In this document: one piece after another, positions 25,587 to 35,073 of the stretch
Numbering within the stretch: position 1 is the first letter of the stretch
Layout: each line of letters opens with the position of its first letter
Assembly: GCA_964059195.1 (NCBI GenBank)
Contig: CAXKWD010000004.1
Location: 116,019,938-116,083,937 of the forward strand
Source of the DNA: Ectobius pallidus
Lineage: Eukaryota; Arthropoda; Insecta; Blattodea; Ectobiidae
Reading direction: 5' to 3'
Length of the DNA: 64,000 nucleotides
Translations under genes and position numbers: made by a program
The notes under the pieces: model-generated
The model's database searches: none
What the model was told of the DNA's origin: nothing
Seen by the model: only the letters and a program-made list of their open reading frames with translations

Positions 25587-26974
25587 AAAATTTAAATAAG
25601 ACTCTTTAACTTTTATACCATACTTTATGGATAAAATTGAATATTAATAATGAATATTTCGATTTCTCTTGGTGATTTTGATACACAACACAAGCTATGT
25701 AATGAAATGAATATAATTGATACTAATTAGAGCAATAAATTATTTATCTATTTTAATTCGACTTATTAATTTCCTGCTAGGCCACTTGTACTGCTGTAAA
25801 GGTACGGCCATATTAGTGGAGGTATAATGAATCACTTCAACAGTCGACTCCGTAGTGAATGGACCTGCATTACAGTTTCCTGTACAACAATCTGAAAATA
25901 AATAAACACAATTATTTATCGATGAATACTGAGTAATTGTTCAATCTAATCGTACCGGGGCCATAAATAAGAATAAAGTCTTTTCGAAGAGAAAGAAAAA
26001 TAAGGGGAGAGAAAAACAAGGATAGGTAAAGAGAATATAACCTGCTAAAAAACACAAACCAAAGTTTGGCACTACATTTTAGGATTACAACAGGCGATAA
26101 TTATGTTGAAACAACCTACACTCTTCGCGCCCAAACCCTCATTGGATGGGTAAGTACTTATTACTATAGTGTGATCTGAATGTGCGAGAGTGGAGGAGAA
26201 AGAGGGAGAGATAGATAGATAGAGACCGACAGAATATAGAAAAGCTAGAAAAAAAGATCGAGCAATGTGCAGTACTAAATTTTCCTATCACGAGAATGTG
26301 GTTATGAAAACACAACCTTTCGACAACTCGACCCCATTCATGATGGGTACATATTTGTCAATGCGATGTGATCGGTAAGAGAGGAAGAGAAAGAAAGAAG
26401 AGAGGGAGAAAGAGAGATAGATAGAGACAGACAGAATGGGAGCTAGTAAACGAGATAAAGCAATGTAGCACTTAATTTTCTGATCACGAGAAGAGGGAGA
26501 GAGTGATAGAGAGAGCGGAAAATCGAGAGGAACCTGAAACTTTGGGCAAAGGAATACAGCGCGATAAAGCGAGAATTACATTTAAATTGTAGTAAGATGA
26601 GAGAGTGGGACAGATATAGATTTGAGAAATGGAGAGATGGAGAGTTGGAGGCGTTAACAGAAATATATGGAAACATAGAGAGAGAGTTGAGACGTAGATA
26701 GAAGAAAGGTATATTTAATTATGTTTCATGCTTATATGTGCAATGATAAGATTAATGAATTGTATCCAAATTAATACTCAGGTTTTATGCTGGCGTTGCC
26801 TTTTCCAGTCATCATCACATTGCCGTGAAATATTTTGGCGTCCGGTGCAGCCATGTATCATCTGCATTTAGACATCTTCGAAGACTAGATCTGGATTTAT
26901 AAGATTCAAGTTAGTTTGTTATTTACAGTTTTAAAGAACAAACACAGCAAACTATGGTTGATTTATGGATATGA

Positions 26975-26978
26975 GATA
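26975..26978. repeat. Target-site duplication, left copy (GATA)
   Basis: Uninterrupted monomers read 'gatatgagataagatatt'; here 'gagata' precedes the LTR and 'gataagatg' follows the other LTR. Because the flanking base can be assigned either way, the duplication is GATA (4 bp) or AGATA (5 bp). Confidence 0.8.
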
Positions 26979-28299
26979 TATGAGAGCTCTTTAGTTGCCC
27001 TAAAAATGTTGGGTGCCATTTATGAGAGCTCGTTGGTGGACGTAAAGTGATGTGGAATTTTATAGGGGTGCCAGCTAGTTTGCTCAGTCAGTAGATTATT
27101 GCAGTCGATCTTATCTAGGGTCGTGGCTAGAGAAAGTTCAAGGGTCAGAAACAAAAGGGGGTTCAATTACAGGAATCTTGAAGTAACAAAAATATATAAG
27201 TGGTTCCAAAAAAAATAATATATTGTCCAAAATACTTATTCGTAAAATTGCAGAGTTAAGGTAGTTAAGAATCCAGATGTTGTAAGTCCTTTTTACAGTA
27301 AGTTATATTTCGTCGATATAAAATATAAATTGCACTTTGTTATTTTATGTCTATTAATTATTTAATGTTCTTAAGTTCTACGCGCTTTCACTTTCTAGGA
27401 ATTATTTTATATGACATGTCGAAGAAATCTATTTTGTATAGCGCGGACTGAAATATTTATTACACTTGCAAAATTCTCGGGCGACAATTAAAAGCTCCGC
27501 TCCGGATCAGATTAAAGCGTTACTAGTTTAATCTATGATTGCACTTATTAATTAACTTTATTATTCTCAATGTACGCGCAGCGATGTGAATTTATCTAAC
27601 TTCTATCTATTTATTAAGCGCGGATAATAATTACATTGTAATACAAGATATATATATTACGTTGTCCAGTGGTGTCGTCTCGTCGTTGTATGTCCGTCAA
27701 GTGGTCCCGGGTTCCTCTGTGTTAGCGGTAATATCACTTCTGAGTTTTGTCTCTTGCTATTCTGTCATTGGTCAAGTATTCTTTCTACTATTTCCTAATT
27801 GGTTCAGAATGAATCTTTCTGCTATATGGTTTGAAAATTAGTCGGTTTGGAAACGTTGAAACTGGCTAGGACATTAATTCCAGCTGTCAAAGTAATGACG
27901 GCGACAGTGAGACGGTCAGGCCGGATGTATACCGCCCACAAAATAGGTTTCTGTTGATAACTAGGATCACTGAAGGTTATCATTGCTGGTATTGTTTTTA
28001 TTGGATAGGCTGATTTTATCTGCGTCGAATGATCTAAGTCTGCATTCTATGTGATGAAAAATATAGGAGTTATTTATAGTGTCTGCTTAAAATGATATAA
28101 CGGGTTAATCAAACCTGTAGTGTTGTATCTCAAGTTGTCGATAAAGTTATGCTCTTTTATATGGTGTAATTCGTTTTATTGTAGTGATTTTCTGTAATGA
28201 ATTATTGATGTTTGAAGTTAGCTGTTTTCTGTGTAGTATGGGAGATCTGTGTTGCGGGTTGTGTATGCTATACTCGGGCTATCATAAAGGACTGTCACA
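26979..28299 (-). repeat. 3' LTR of the Gypsy-type element
   Basis: 1,321 bp, identical by eye to the other LTR except for one T/A difference (near 27984 versus 34327). In element orientation the ends are TGTGACAG...CTCTCATA, i.e. TG...TA rather than TG...CA. The end nearest 26979 contains a 42-bp direct repeat ('tatgagagctc' at 26979 and 27021). Confidence 0.88.
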
Positions 28300-29860
28300 A
28301 ATTGACCGGGCGATCGATTATGAAATAAGGTTAAATATTGCAATAGTATATTGCCATATGTGCGTTATTTCATAATCAATCGTTCTTTCCATTCCCAAAT
28401 CTTCTATCTATTAGTACTTCTCGTCCTACGTCAGTTTTTTTTTTTTTTATATCATATGTCGATTTTCACTTTCGTACGAATTAACTTTCTTTATATATCA
28501 TATGCTTTCAATCATATATTTTTTTTTTCTCGCTTATCCTACTTTCATTATATTCTTTCTTAATTGTTCATCATTATCTTATCTTTTCTTAGTGCATAAT
28601 TAAATAATCATCGTCCTTACATCACCTGGTTCCTAATTAGGTCTGCAGTGGTTACAAATACAAACATAGAAAAATACATAAACACTAAAATACAAAAAAA
28701 TTTTATAACACTGTTTTACCTTGAAATCATTCTTCTCAATTAGTCGTAGTTACCTTTCCGTATTGTGTCCAATGTCCATTTTATACACTTGAAACAAAAA
28801 TCAAATAATTATAGGTTATTAATGAAAATTATTATAACATAAAATTGAAATTCGTCGTTGTAAACCTTATTCTTCAAATCTTCCTATTTCTTGTTTCTTC
28901 TAATATCAAAAAACTGTTATTGCGAAATGATGGGGCATGTTGTTCTTCCCTATAGTATCTTAAATAACTCAAATATTTATGTTCAAACGTTACATATTCC
29001 ATACCGAACTCCTTACTAACCTGTAAATTGTTTTACTCATACCTCTTCATACCTTTTAGTATATTTATTGATTTAAGTACTTTTTATTTTCCTACGTCGT
29101 TAATTCATTCATTTTCTTTCTCCTCATTTACTATCTTTCATCATTATTTTATCCTTCATTATTTCGTCGACTTATGGCTCATATTTTCATCGTACCTTTG
29201 TACGGAATAACTTCATCATTTTTACCTTCATCTTTACTTCAACTTATGTCCACATAATTCGTAAACAATTCTACTTGATCAGTTATAAGGAGAGGTTGGG
29301 TTATATCAGTTGTACATACTTATTTTCATGTAAAATAATTGTTTTCTTTTGAAAAATAAAATTTGGAGTAATATTATATCCTATTCTTATTCAATAAATG
29401 GAATTAAATTGTCAAAATTTAGCTTATATTATAATGTTCATTTTACTTAATAATAAAATCAAATAATAGTGTGATCCACTTGGTCAAATGAATGTTTTAT
29501 CTCTTCAGTAAAATATTCAGAGGGGAGATGCCTACTTAAATATTAACTATATACAGAGAGTCACTTCAATGGCAATTACACTTACATTTTATAGTGAAAT
29601 AATTGCTGTGAGGTCATACTATATTTGATATCGTAAGCCTCATATCCTAATAGTCTTTCAGCAATTAGTGGTGTGGCATATTCAACTCAACCATAAATAA
29701 TACATTCGCCGAATGACGTTAGGTAAAACACTAATTTGAGAAGATAGAATCACGCTAATTATTTTGCATGTCAGTTCGAAAAAAATGTTTTCGTTGTCCA
29801 AGTTCATTATTCCTTGTTTTGTCCTTCACTGTACCTCCTGCTATCAATCTATCTGCAAGA
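28300..29860 (-). other. 3' non-coding region of the Gypsy-type element
   Basis: About 1.56 kb between the integrase remnant and the 3' LTR. Minus-strand frames are short and the plus strand is T/C-rich and low in complexity, so I find no env gene. No purine-rich tract lies directly at the LTR edge, where the plus-strand primer is expected; the nearest purine-rich minus-strand stretch is about 28384-28398. Confidence 0.7.
28315..28377. repeat. Inverted repeat (possible hairpin) beside the 3' LTR
   Basis: A 13-bp perfect inverted repeat ('gattatgaaataa' at 28316-28328 and its complement at 28365-28377) with a 36-base loop, 16 bp from the LTR edge. It occupies the place where a polypurine tract would be expected. 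Confidence 0.6.
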
Positions 29861-30352
29861 TTAAGGATTATGGGCCATAACATGATATGGTTTCAGTAAT
29901 TGTTTTCTATATTTTCCCAGGATTTTGTTGGGGTTGTTAGGATAATGCAATTGAAATGTGTCAGTTCCGTATTTTGCTTTCACGACGAAGGGACCGCGAA
30001 AAGGGAGGAAAAATTTCTGTTGTCTTTGGTGTAATTTACTTGAGATGACATTGGCTTTAAGTAAGACATAATCTCCTGGTTCAGGATTCCATCTTCGCCG
30101 GGGAGGTCTGGGCTTGTTTTTTCGCTTGGACCATCTTTGTTGCAGTCTAGAGAGAATGGCTTTACAGACGTCTAGGTCAGATTTATGGCATGTGTTGAGT
30201 ACAGGGGGAGAGTTCTTGAATAGGGGGCTAATGTTACACTGCGTCACAACTTGCAAAGGAATTTCCTTAGTTATATTGTGCCTTGTTTCGTTTAGAATTG
30301 CCTGTATTGGCTTTAAGTACTTGAACCAGTTTTTATGCTGTATAGGGGTCAA
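29861..30352 (-). pseudogene. Pol remnant: C-terminal end of Gypsy-type integrase
   Basis: An open stretch of 163 codons without an ATG; the frame begins at a TTG just after a stop at 30356-30358. The first part (WFKYLKPIQAILNETRHN) fits the end of the integrase core, next to the usual 'host-range' helix. Residues 71-90 are strongly basic (RWSKRKNKPRPPRRRW), GDYVLLK lies at 93-99, and GPFVV at 120-124 with LLKPY at 152-156 matches the GPY/F module that closes integrase in Gypsy elements. The catalytic triad, zinc-binding N-terminus and all upstream Pol domains are absent. It is a fragment left by a large internal deletion, unlikely to act alone. Confidence 0.82.
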
Positions 30353-30711
30353 TATTTACAAAATGTAAAACAGCTGGTCGGCGTTATCTTTCCGAAATAT
30401 TTGTTGGGTTATTAGTGTGGACATACTCTTGTTTATTTACACTCTTTATACATTATTTACAGTTAGTGAATATATCGGCACTATTAACAAAATTTGGTAT
30501 GCATAAAAATTTAAAAATATTTCTTATATAGTGTAAAATGTTTGATCTTATATCAAATATGTTTATAGATTTGAAATGGGGGATGGTGAATTAATTTGTA
30601 AAAATTTTTTTTTTGTTTGTTATGTTTTATTTGTTTCTTATATGAAGTTGCATTTTGGGAAAATATGTTTAATCCTGATTATAGATTAGGTAGAAGAGGA
30701 ATTTAAAAAAA
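30353..30711 (-). other. Gap between gag and the integrase remnant (pol deletion scar)
   Basis: About 360 bp, AT-rich, with stops in all minus-strand frames. In complete Gypsy elements roughly 3 kb of pol would lie here. A 20-codon open stretch ends near 30360 but shows no clear Pol motif. Confidence 0.7.
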
Positions 30712-32883
30712 TTAATCGTTCAAAATCAAGGCACTAGGGGATGGTGTCCTTGGTTCACTTCTGTTAACGTCATTGTTTACGGGGCTGTCGTTAGGAGAAT
30801 TACTTCTTACATATTGATGGTCATTGTTATTGTTGTGTCCATGTTGATTATTGTTATTTCTACCAAATCTATTATTGTACCTGCCTCGATAATGAGGGCG
30901 GAAATATCCTCGGTTGTACTGGTTGCGGTTATACCAAGGGGGTCCATAGCTACCGTAGCTTCGTCTATTCTGTCCTTGATAACCATAATTATTGCGGGTA
31001 TTGTTGTACCTGCCTGCGTAGTTACTATAGGAGCGGGGTCTGTAGCCTCTTCCACGCCAATAATTGTCCCTAGTGTTGCGCTGGTACTCATTCTGGGGCC
31101 AGTGTGGTGCAGGGCTCGCAGTATCATTGTTATTATATTCTGTGTTTTGATTTTGGCTTACCTGGTTTTGTTTTACATCATTTGGATTCATGTTTGACCG
31201 CATTCCATTCCCAAAAGCGATATGGTCAGCATGTGTTTGAACCAAATTTATGTTCTTCCGTTGAGTTTGATTCGCGGATACTTGAGGAGGGTTGTGCCTG
31301 GTAGTTGGGAAAGGAGGGTCTTGCAGCGACTTTAATAGTCTCAGCATCTCAGCTGTAGTTTGGGGAGAGGCAACGATGAGGCTATTCTTAATTACCGTCG
31401 GAAAGTGGTAGTAGAGGGCCTTCAAAAAATCGGCCTCGCTGATTTCAGGCTTAAGTAGTTGCCTACTTTCACATAGCGAGATAAAGTACTCGAGGTAATT
31501 CTGGCCATTACTTCGATCGTATTTCCCGTGAAAAACCTTCAACCTAGTACGCTGTTGTTCAGATTCTGACCAGAATTCCGCTAAAAACATTTCTTCGAAC
31601 TGTTGTACATTCAACTGATTGTCATAGTTAATGACCTGCAACCAACGAGCAGCTGTGGACTTTAATGATTGAGCAACAAAAATCATTTTGAGATGTTCAG
31701 GGACGTTTCTTAGAGTGAAGTAGGTTTTTAGATCTTTAATGTATCTCACAGGGTTTGTTTTTGATGTATCCTCGAAAATGGGGAGGGGGAAATCTGAATT
31801 ATTAAGAGAAAAATTGCAGTTTGCGTAGTTCTGGTTTTCGCGATTATTTCCTGCCGCTTGGTGTTGCAGTCCATTGTTCGGTTTGGGAAGGGGTGCTGGT
31901 CGTTCTGGAATTTCAGGTTCAGATGGTATGGGGTCAGGGGCCGATGAGGTAGAAGGTGTATTACATACATGGGGTACCATAAGATTTTCCCTTGATTGCT
32001 CAACAATTCCTTCTTGATCTCGAACTCTTTGTCTCAAGATGTCGAATTCAGATTGTAAGGAAACTAACCTAGTATTATTGTTTACTGTGGCTCTTTCAAC
32101 TGTTGTCACTTGAGCCCGGACTGAGTCTATTTGATTAGTTAACACCTGTTCTGTGTTAGCAAGTTGATTTGTTACACGAGTGTCCAGGCTTTGTAGTTCA
32201 CTTGTGATCTGAGTTCTATGTCCTTGTATTAAATCCTTGACTTGAGAAGTCTGACTGTTGATATCAGCTCTTAATTGCTGATTTTGGATATTCATGTTCT
32301 CAATCTGTGTGTTCATTGTTGTGTTAATATTAGATATTTGTGTATTCATTGTAGTGTTAATCTCATCTTTTAGTTGCTGGTTTTGTGAGTTTAAGTTAGC
32401 ATTAATTGTGTTGATTTCATCTTTTAGCTGTTGGTTTTGTGAGTTTAAGTTAGCATTAATATTATTAATTTGGGTATTCATTGTGGTGTTAATCTCATCT
32501 TTTAGTTGCTGGTTTTGTGCTGCCAGTTGAGTTATTTGTGTTGATAGTTCTGAAGTGATCTGTGTCATCATATTTTGCATTTGCTGAAAGAAGTCAGTAT
32601 GAGGGGGTGTGTCTGTGTTGTTTCCAACAGCTGGAGTAGGGTTCATTGTTACACTCGGGTTTACAAGGTTAACAGTTTCTGGGTTTTGTGTATCTACACA
32701 AGAAGGTTGCATATTGTGAGCAAGGTCAGCTTCTGGCACTGTACTACTCTCTACGGGGGTTTGAGAAGTCGCAGGTTCATTCACTTTCGTAACAGGCGGA
32801 GTTGCATGCTCGCTTGAACATATTATATGAGTCTCCGAATTTTTCTCCATCGTCTTATACTTTTTAAAATTTCTTAATTTCAT
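30712..32883 (-). CDS. gag: Gag-like protein of the Gypsy-type element (723 codons)
   Basis: The largest intact gene in the window, probably the structural protein that packages element RNA in the cytoplasm. From the N-terminus: a polar Thr/Pro-rich stretch (1-95); a long Asn/Gln-rich predicted coiled coil (about 97-295) built on near-repeats such as NSQNQQLKDEINT; a Pro-rich linker (about 300-350); a retrotransposon Gag capsid core (about 365-522), with PLPIFEDTS, AARWLQVI, FEEMFLAEFW and YDRSNGQNYLEYF; and an Arg/Gly/Asn/Tyr-rich tail (about 605-690, e.g. RGRGYRPRSY). There is no CCHC zinc knuckle; the basic tail may take its RNA-binding role. Start: the ATG at 32881-32883 is the longest choice; a second Met at residue 12 is equally plausible. 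No frameshift or read-through into pol is possible because pol is gone. Length is above typical Gypsy Gag because of the coiled coil. Confidence 0.88.
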   Translation of the reverse strand: MKLRNFKKYKTMEKNSETHIICSSEHATPPVTKVNEPATSQTPVESSTVPEADLAHNMQPSCVDTQNPETVNLVNPSVTMNPTPAVGNNTDTPPHTDFFQQMQNMMTQITSELSTQITQLAAQNQQLKDEINTTMNTQINNINANLNSQNQQLKDEINTINANLNSQNQQLKDEINTTMNTQISNINTTMNTQIENMNIQNQQLRADINSQTSQVKDLIQGHRTQITSELQSLDTRVTNQLANTEQVLTNQIDSVRAQVTTVERATVNNNTRLVSLQSEFDILRQRVRDQEGIVEQSRENLMVPHVCNTPSTSSAPDPIPSEPEIPERPAPLPKPNNGLQHQAAGNNRENQNYANCNFSLNNSDFPLPIFEDTSKTNPVRYIKDLKTYFTLRNVPEHLKMIFVAQSLKSTAARWLQVINYDNQLNVQQFEEMFLAEFWSESEQQRTRLKVFHGKYDRSNGQNYLEYFISLCESRQLLKPEISEADFLKALYYHFPTVIKNSLIVASPQTTAEMLRLLKSLQDPPFPTTRHNPPQVSANQTQRKNINLVQTHADHIAFGNGMRSNMNPNDVKQNQVSQNQNTEYNNNDTASPAPHWPQNEYQRNTRDNYWRGRGYRPRSYSNYAGRYNNTRNNYGYQGQNRRSYGSYGPPWYNRNQYNRGYFRPHYRGRYNNRFGRNNNNQHGHNNNNDHQYVRSNSPNDSPVNNDVNRSEPRTPSPSALILND
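32290..32520 (-). repeat. Internal tandem repeats in the gag coiled-coil region
   Basis: The words 'tcatcttttag(t/c)tg(c/t)tgg' and 'gagtttaagttagcattaat' recur several times in frame, encoding repeated NANLNSQNQQLKDEINT-like segments. This suggests the coiled coil grew by in-frame duplication. Confidence 0.8.
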
Positions 32884-33302
32884 ACAAAAAAATTTACTAT
32901 TAAAAATTTAAATAAAAATCAATGGCAAAAAAAAATTAAATTAAACTTAAAAATTAAATATAAAAAAAATTAATTAAAAATTACTTTACTGCAAGGAGAA
33001 AGATTCAAAGTTCGACACTTAAAGGTTGTTCAACGATACCCATTAGGATCCAACATTGATGGTGGTGATGATGTCCTCGTCTCTCGGTGTCCGGGGGAAA
33101 TGTGATGATTAATCCATTGCCTGCCCACAAATTTAACTAACACTGAAGTTATGTAAATTTTCAACACTGAAGTTAAACTTGGAGCACTGATGTATGGTGA
33201 GTTGTGTTCCAAAAATTTAGTGGTTAATTCGTTGAAAAAAAAAATTGGAAAAATTTATGGTTCTTTTCGGTTTCTGTCCCTCGATACTTTCAATTCAAGC
33301 CC
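32884..33302 (-). other. 5' leader of the Gypsy-type element
   Basis: About 420 bp between the primer-binding site and the gag start, with A/T-rich runs near 32885-32980. A 60-codon minus-strand frame at 33030-33212 looks non-coding. An RNA packaging signal would be expected here but cannot be identified by eye. Confidence 0.6.
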
Positions 33303-33320
33303 TGAATGTTGAGTGCGCCA
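33303..33320 (-). promoter_or_regulatory. Primer-binding site for minus-strand priming
   Basis: On the minus strand, two bases (AA) after the 5' LTR, the text reads TGGCGCACTCAACATTCA. A TGG start matches the CCA end of a tRNA, and TGGCGC starts are common in insect Gypsy elements. I cannot assign the tRNA. This site fixes the LTR end at 33323. Confidence 0.7.
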
Positions 33321-33322
33321 TT

Positions 33323-34643
33323 TATGAGAGCTCTTTAGTTGCCCTAAAAATGTTGGGTGCCATTTATGAGAGCTCGTTGGTGGACGTAAAGTGATGTGGA
33401 ATTTTATAGGGGTGCCAGCTAGTTTGCTCAGTCAGTAGATTATTGCAGTCGATCTTATCTAGGGTCGTGGCTAGAGAAAGTTCAAGGGTCAGAAACAAAA
33501 GGGGGTTCAATTACAGGAATCTTGAAGTAACAAAAATATATAAGTGGTTCCAAAAAAAATAATATATTGTCCAAAATACTTATTCGTAAAATTGCAGAGT
33601 TAAGGTAGTTAAGAATCCAGATGTTGTAAGTCCTTTTTACAGTAAGTTATATTTCGTCGATATAAAATATAAATTGCACTTTGTTATTTTATGTCTATTA
33701 ATTATTTAATGTTCTTAAGTTCTACGCGCTTTCACTTTCTAGGAATTATTTTATATGACATGTCGAAGAAATCTATTTTGTATAGCGCGGACTGAAATAT
33801 TTATTACACTTGCAAAATTCTCGGGCGACAATTAAAAGCTCCGCTCCGGATCAGATTAAAGCGTTACTAGTTTAATCTATGATTGCACTTATTAATTAAC
33901 TTTATTATTCTCAATGTACGCGCAGCGATGTGAATTTATCTAACTTCTATCTATTTATTAAGCGCGGATAATAATTACATTGTAATACAAGATATATATA
34001 TTACGTTGTCCAGTGGTGTCGTCTCGTCGTTGTATGTCCGTCAAGTGGTCCCGGGTTCCTCTGTGTTAGCGGTAATATCACTTCTGAGTTTTGTCTCTTG
34101 CTATTCTGTCATTGGTCAAGTATTCTTTCTACTATTTCCTAATTGGTTCAGAATGAATCTTTCTGCTATATGGTTTGAAAATTAGTCGGTTTGGAAACGT
34201 TGAAACTGGCTAGGACATTAATTCCAGCTGTCAAAGTAATGACGGCGACAGTGAGACGGTCAGGCCGGATGTATACCGCCCACAAAATAGGTTTCTGTTG
34301 ATAACTAGGATCACTGAAGGTTATCAATGCTGGTATTGTTTTTATTGGATAGGCTGATTTTATCTGCGTCGAATGATCTAAGTCTGCATTCTATGTGATG
34401 AAAAATATAGGAGTTATTTATAGTGTCTGCTTAAAATGATATAACGGGTTAATCAAACCTGTAGTGTTGTATCTCAAGTTGTCGATAAAGTTATGCTCTT
34501 TTATATGGTGTAATTCGTTTTATTGTAGTGATTTTCTGTAATGAATTATTGATGTTTGAAGTTAGCTGTTTTCTGTGTAGTATGGGAGATCTGTGTTGCG
34601 GGTTGTGTATGCTATACTCGGGCTATCATAAAGGACTGTCACA
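33323..34643 (-). repeat. 5' LTR of the Gypsy-type element
   Basis: 1,321 bp, the promoter-bearing LTR for the minus-strand gag. It starts (minus strand) at 34643 with TGTGACAG and ends at 33323. It holds the same 42-bp direct repeat as its partner ('tatgagagctc' at 33323 and 33365). I could not place TATA, transcription start or poly(A) signal with confidence. Confidence 0.88.
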
Positions 34644-34647
34644 GATA
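34644..34647. repeat. Target-site duplication, right copy (GATA)
   Basis: Matches GATA at 26975-26978, and satellite sequence continues in register with 'agatgttgatgag'. Confidence 0.8.
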
Positions 34648-35073
34648 AGATGTTGATGAGATTTGAATAGTTGAGACAAGTAGACACCTTTAGCTCGTTA
34701 ATCTCATGAATTATAACTGTGTCAATTTTGCTGAGGTTAATTTTTTTTAAATTAAATGTGCCATTTTCTAAGATTTTTAACCTTCAAGATACCTATTATT
34801 ATTGCTAAAAAATAATGTTGTTGGTGTTGTGTGAGCATATATTGTATAATTGATTGCTGTCGAATAGTTACCAGACTGATATAATAACACAAATTCCGAT
34901 GCCTCAAAATAACTCTGTGTGTCAGTACCTATGCACATGATTTAGTAAAAGTATGGTGGCAGCTCCCAACTTCTATTGTTCGATGCTGGGCATAATACTG
35001 TCACACTCTCTAAAGGAAATTCCTTGGTTTATCCTGTCTCTTCAATTCGTGTAAGTACAATTACATTTTATTT

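Larger units (their letters stand above)
26979..34643 (-). mobile_element. Gag-only Gypsy-type LTR retrotransposon (7,665 bp)
   Basis: Two directly repeated 1,321-bp LTRs flank 5,023 bp of internal sequence, with a GATA target duplication in the host satellite. Order on the minus strand: 5' LTR, 2-nt spacer, primer-binding site, AT-rich leader, a long open gag, a short non-coding gap, the C-terminal end of integrase, ~1.56 kb without recognisable coding sequence, 3' LTR. Protease, reverse transcriptase, RNase H and the catalytic integrase core are missing, so movement would need enzymes from a related autonomous element. The integrase tail assigns it to the Gypsy (Metaviridae) side rather than Copia or BEL. 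LTR identity implies recent insertion. Confidence 0.88.
25587..35073 (+). repeat. Satellite monomer M13, split by the Gypsy-type element
   Basis: B-type unit but with the 'acaactcg' octamer present. The retrotransposon sits at monomer offset ~1392; removing it and one GATA leaves 1,818 bp. Satellite sequence resumes at 34644 in register. Confidence 0.93.

Noticed and set aside
28351..29210. Possible env-like or other genes in the 3' part of the Gypsy-type element
   Set aside because: The only frames are on the plus strand, opposite to gag, and are Phe/Tyr/Ser-rich text from T/C-rich DNA.
30814..31197. Plus-strand and second minus-strand frames overlapping gag
   Set aside because: They are shadows of the Asn/Arg-rich gag tail, with highly biased Ile/Val/Thr translations.
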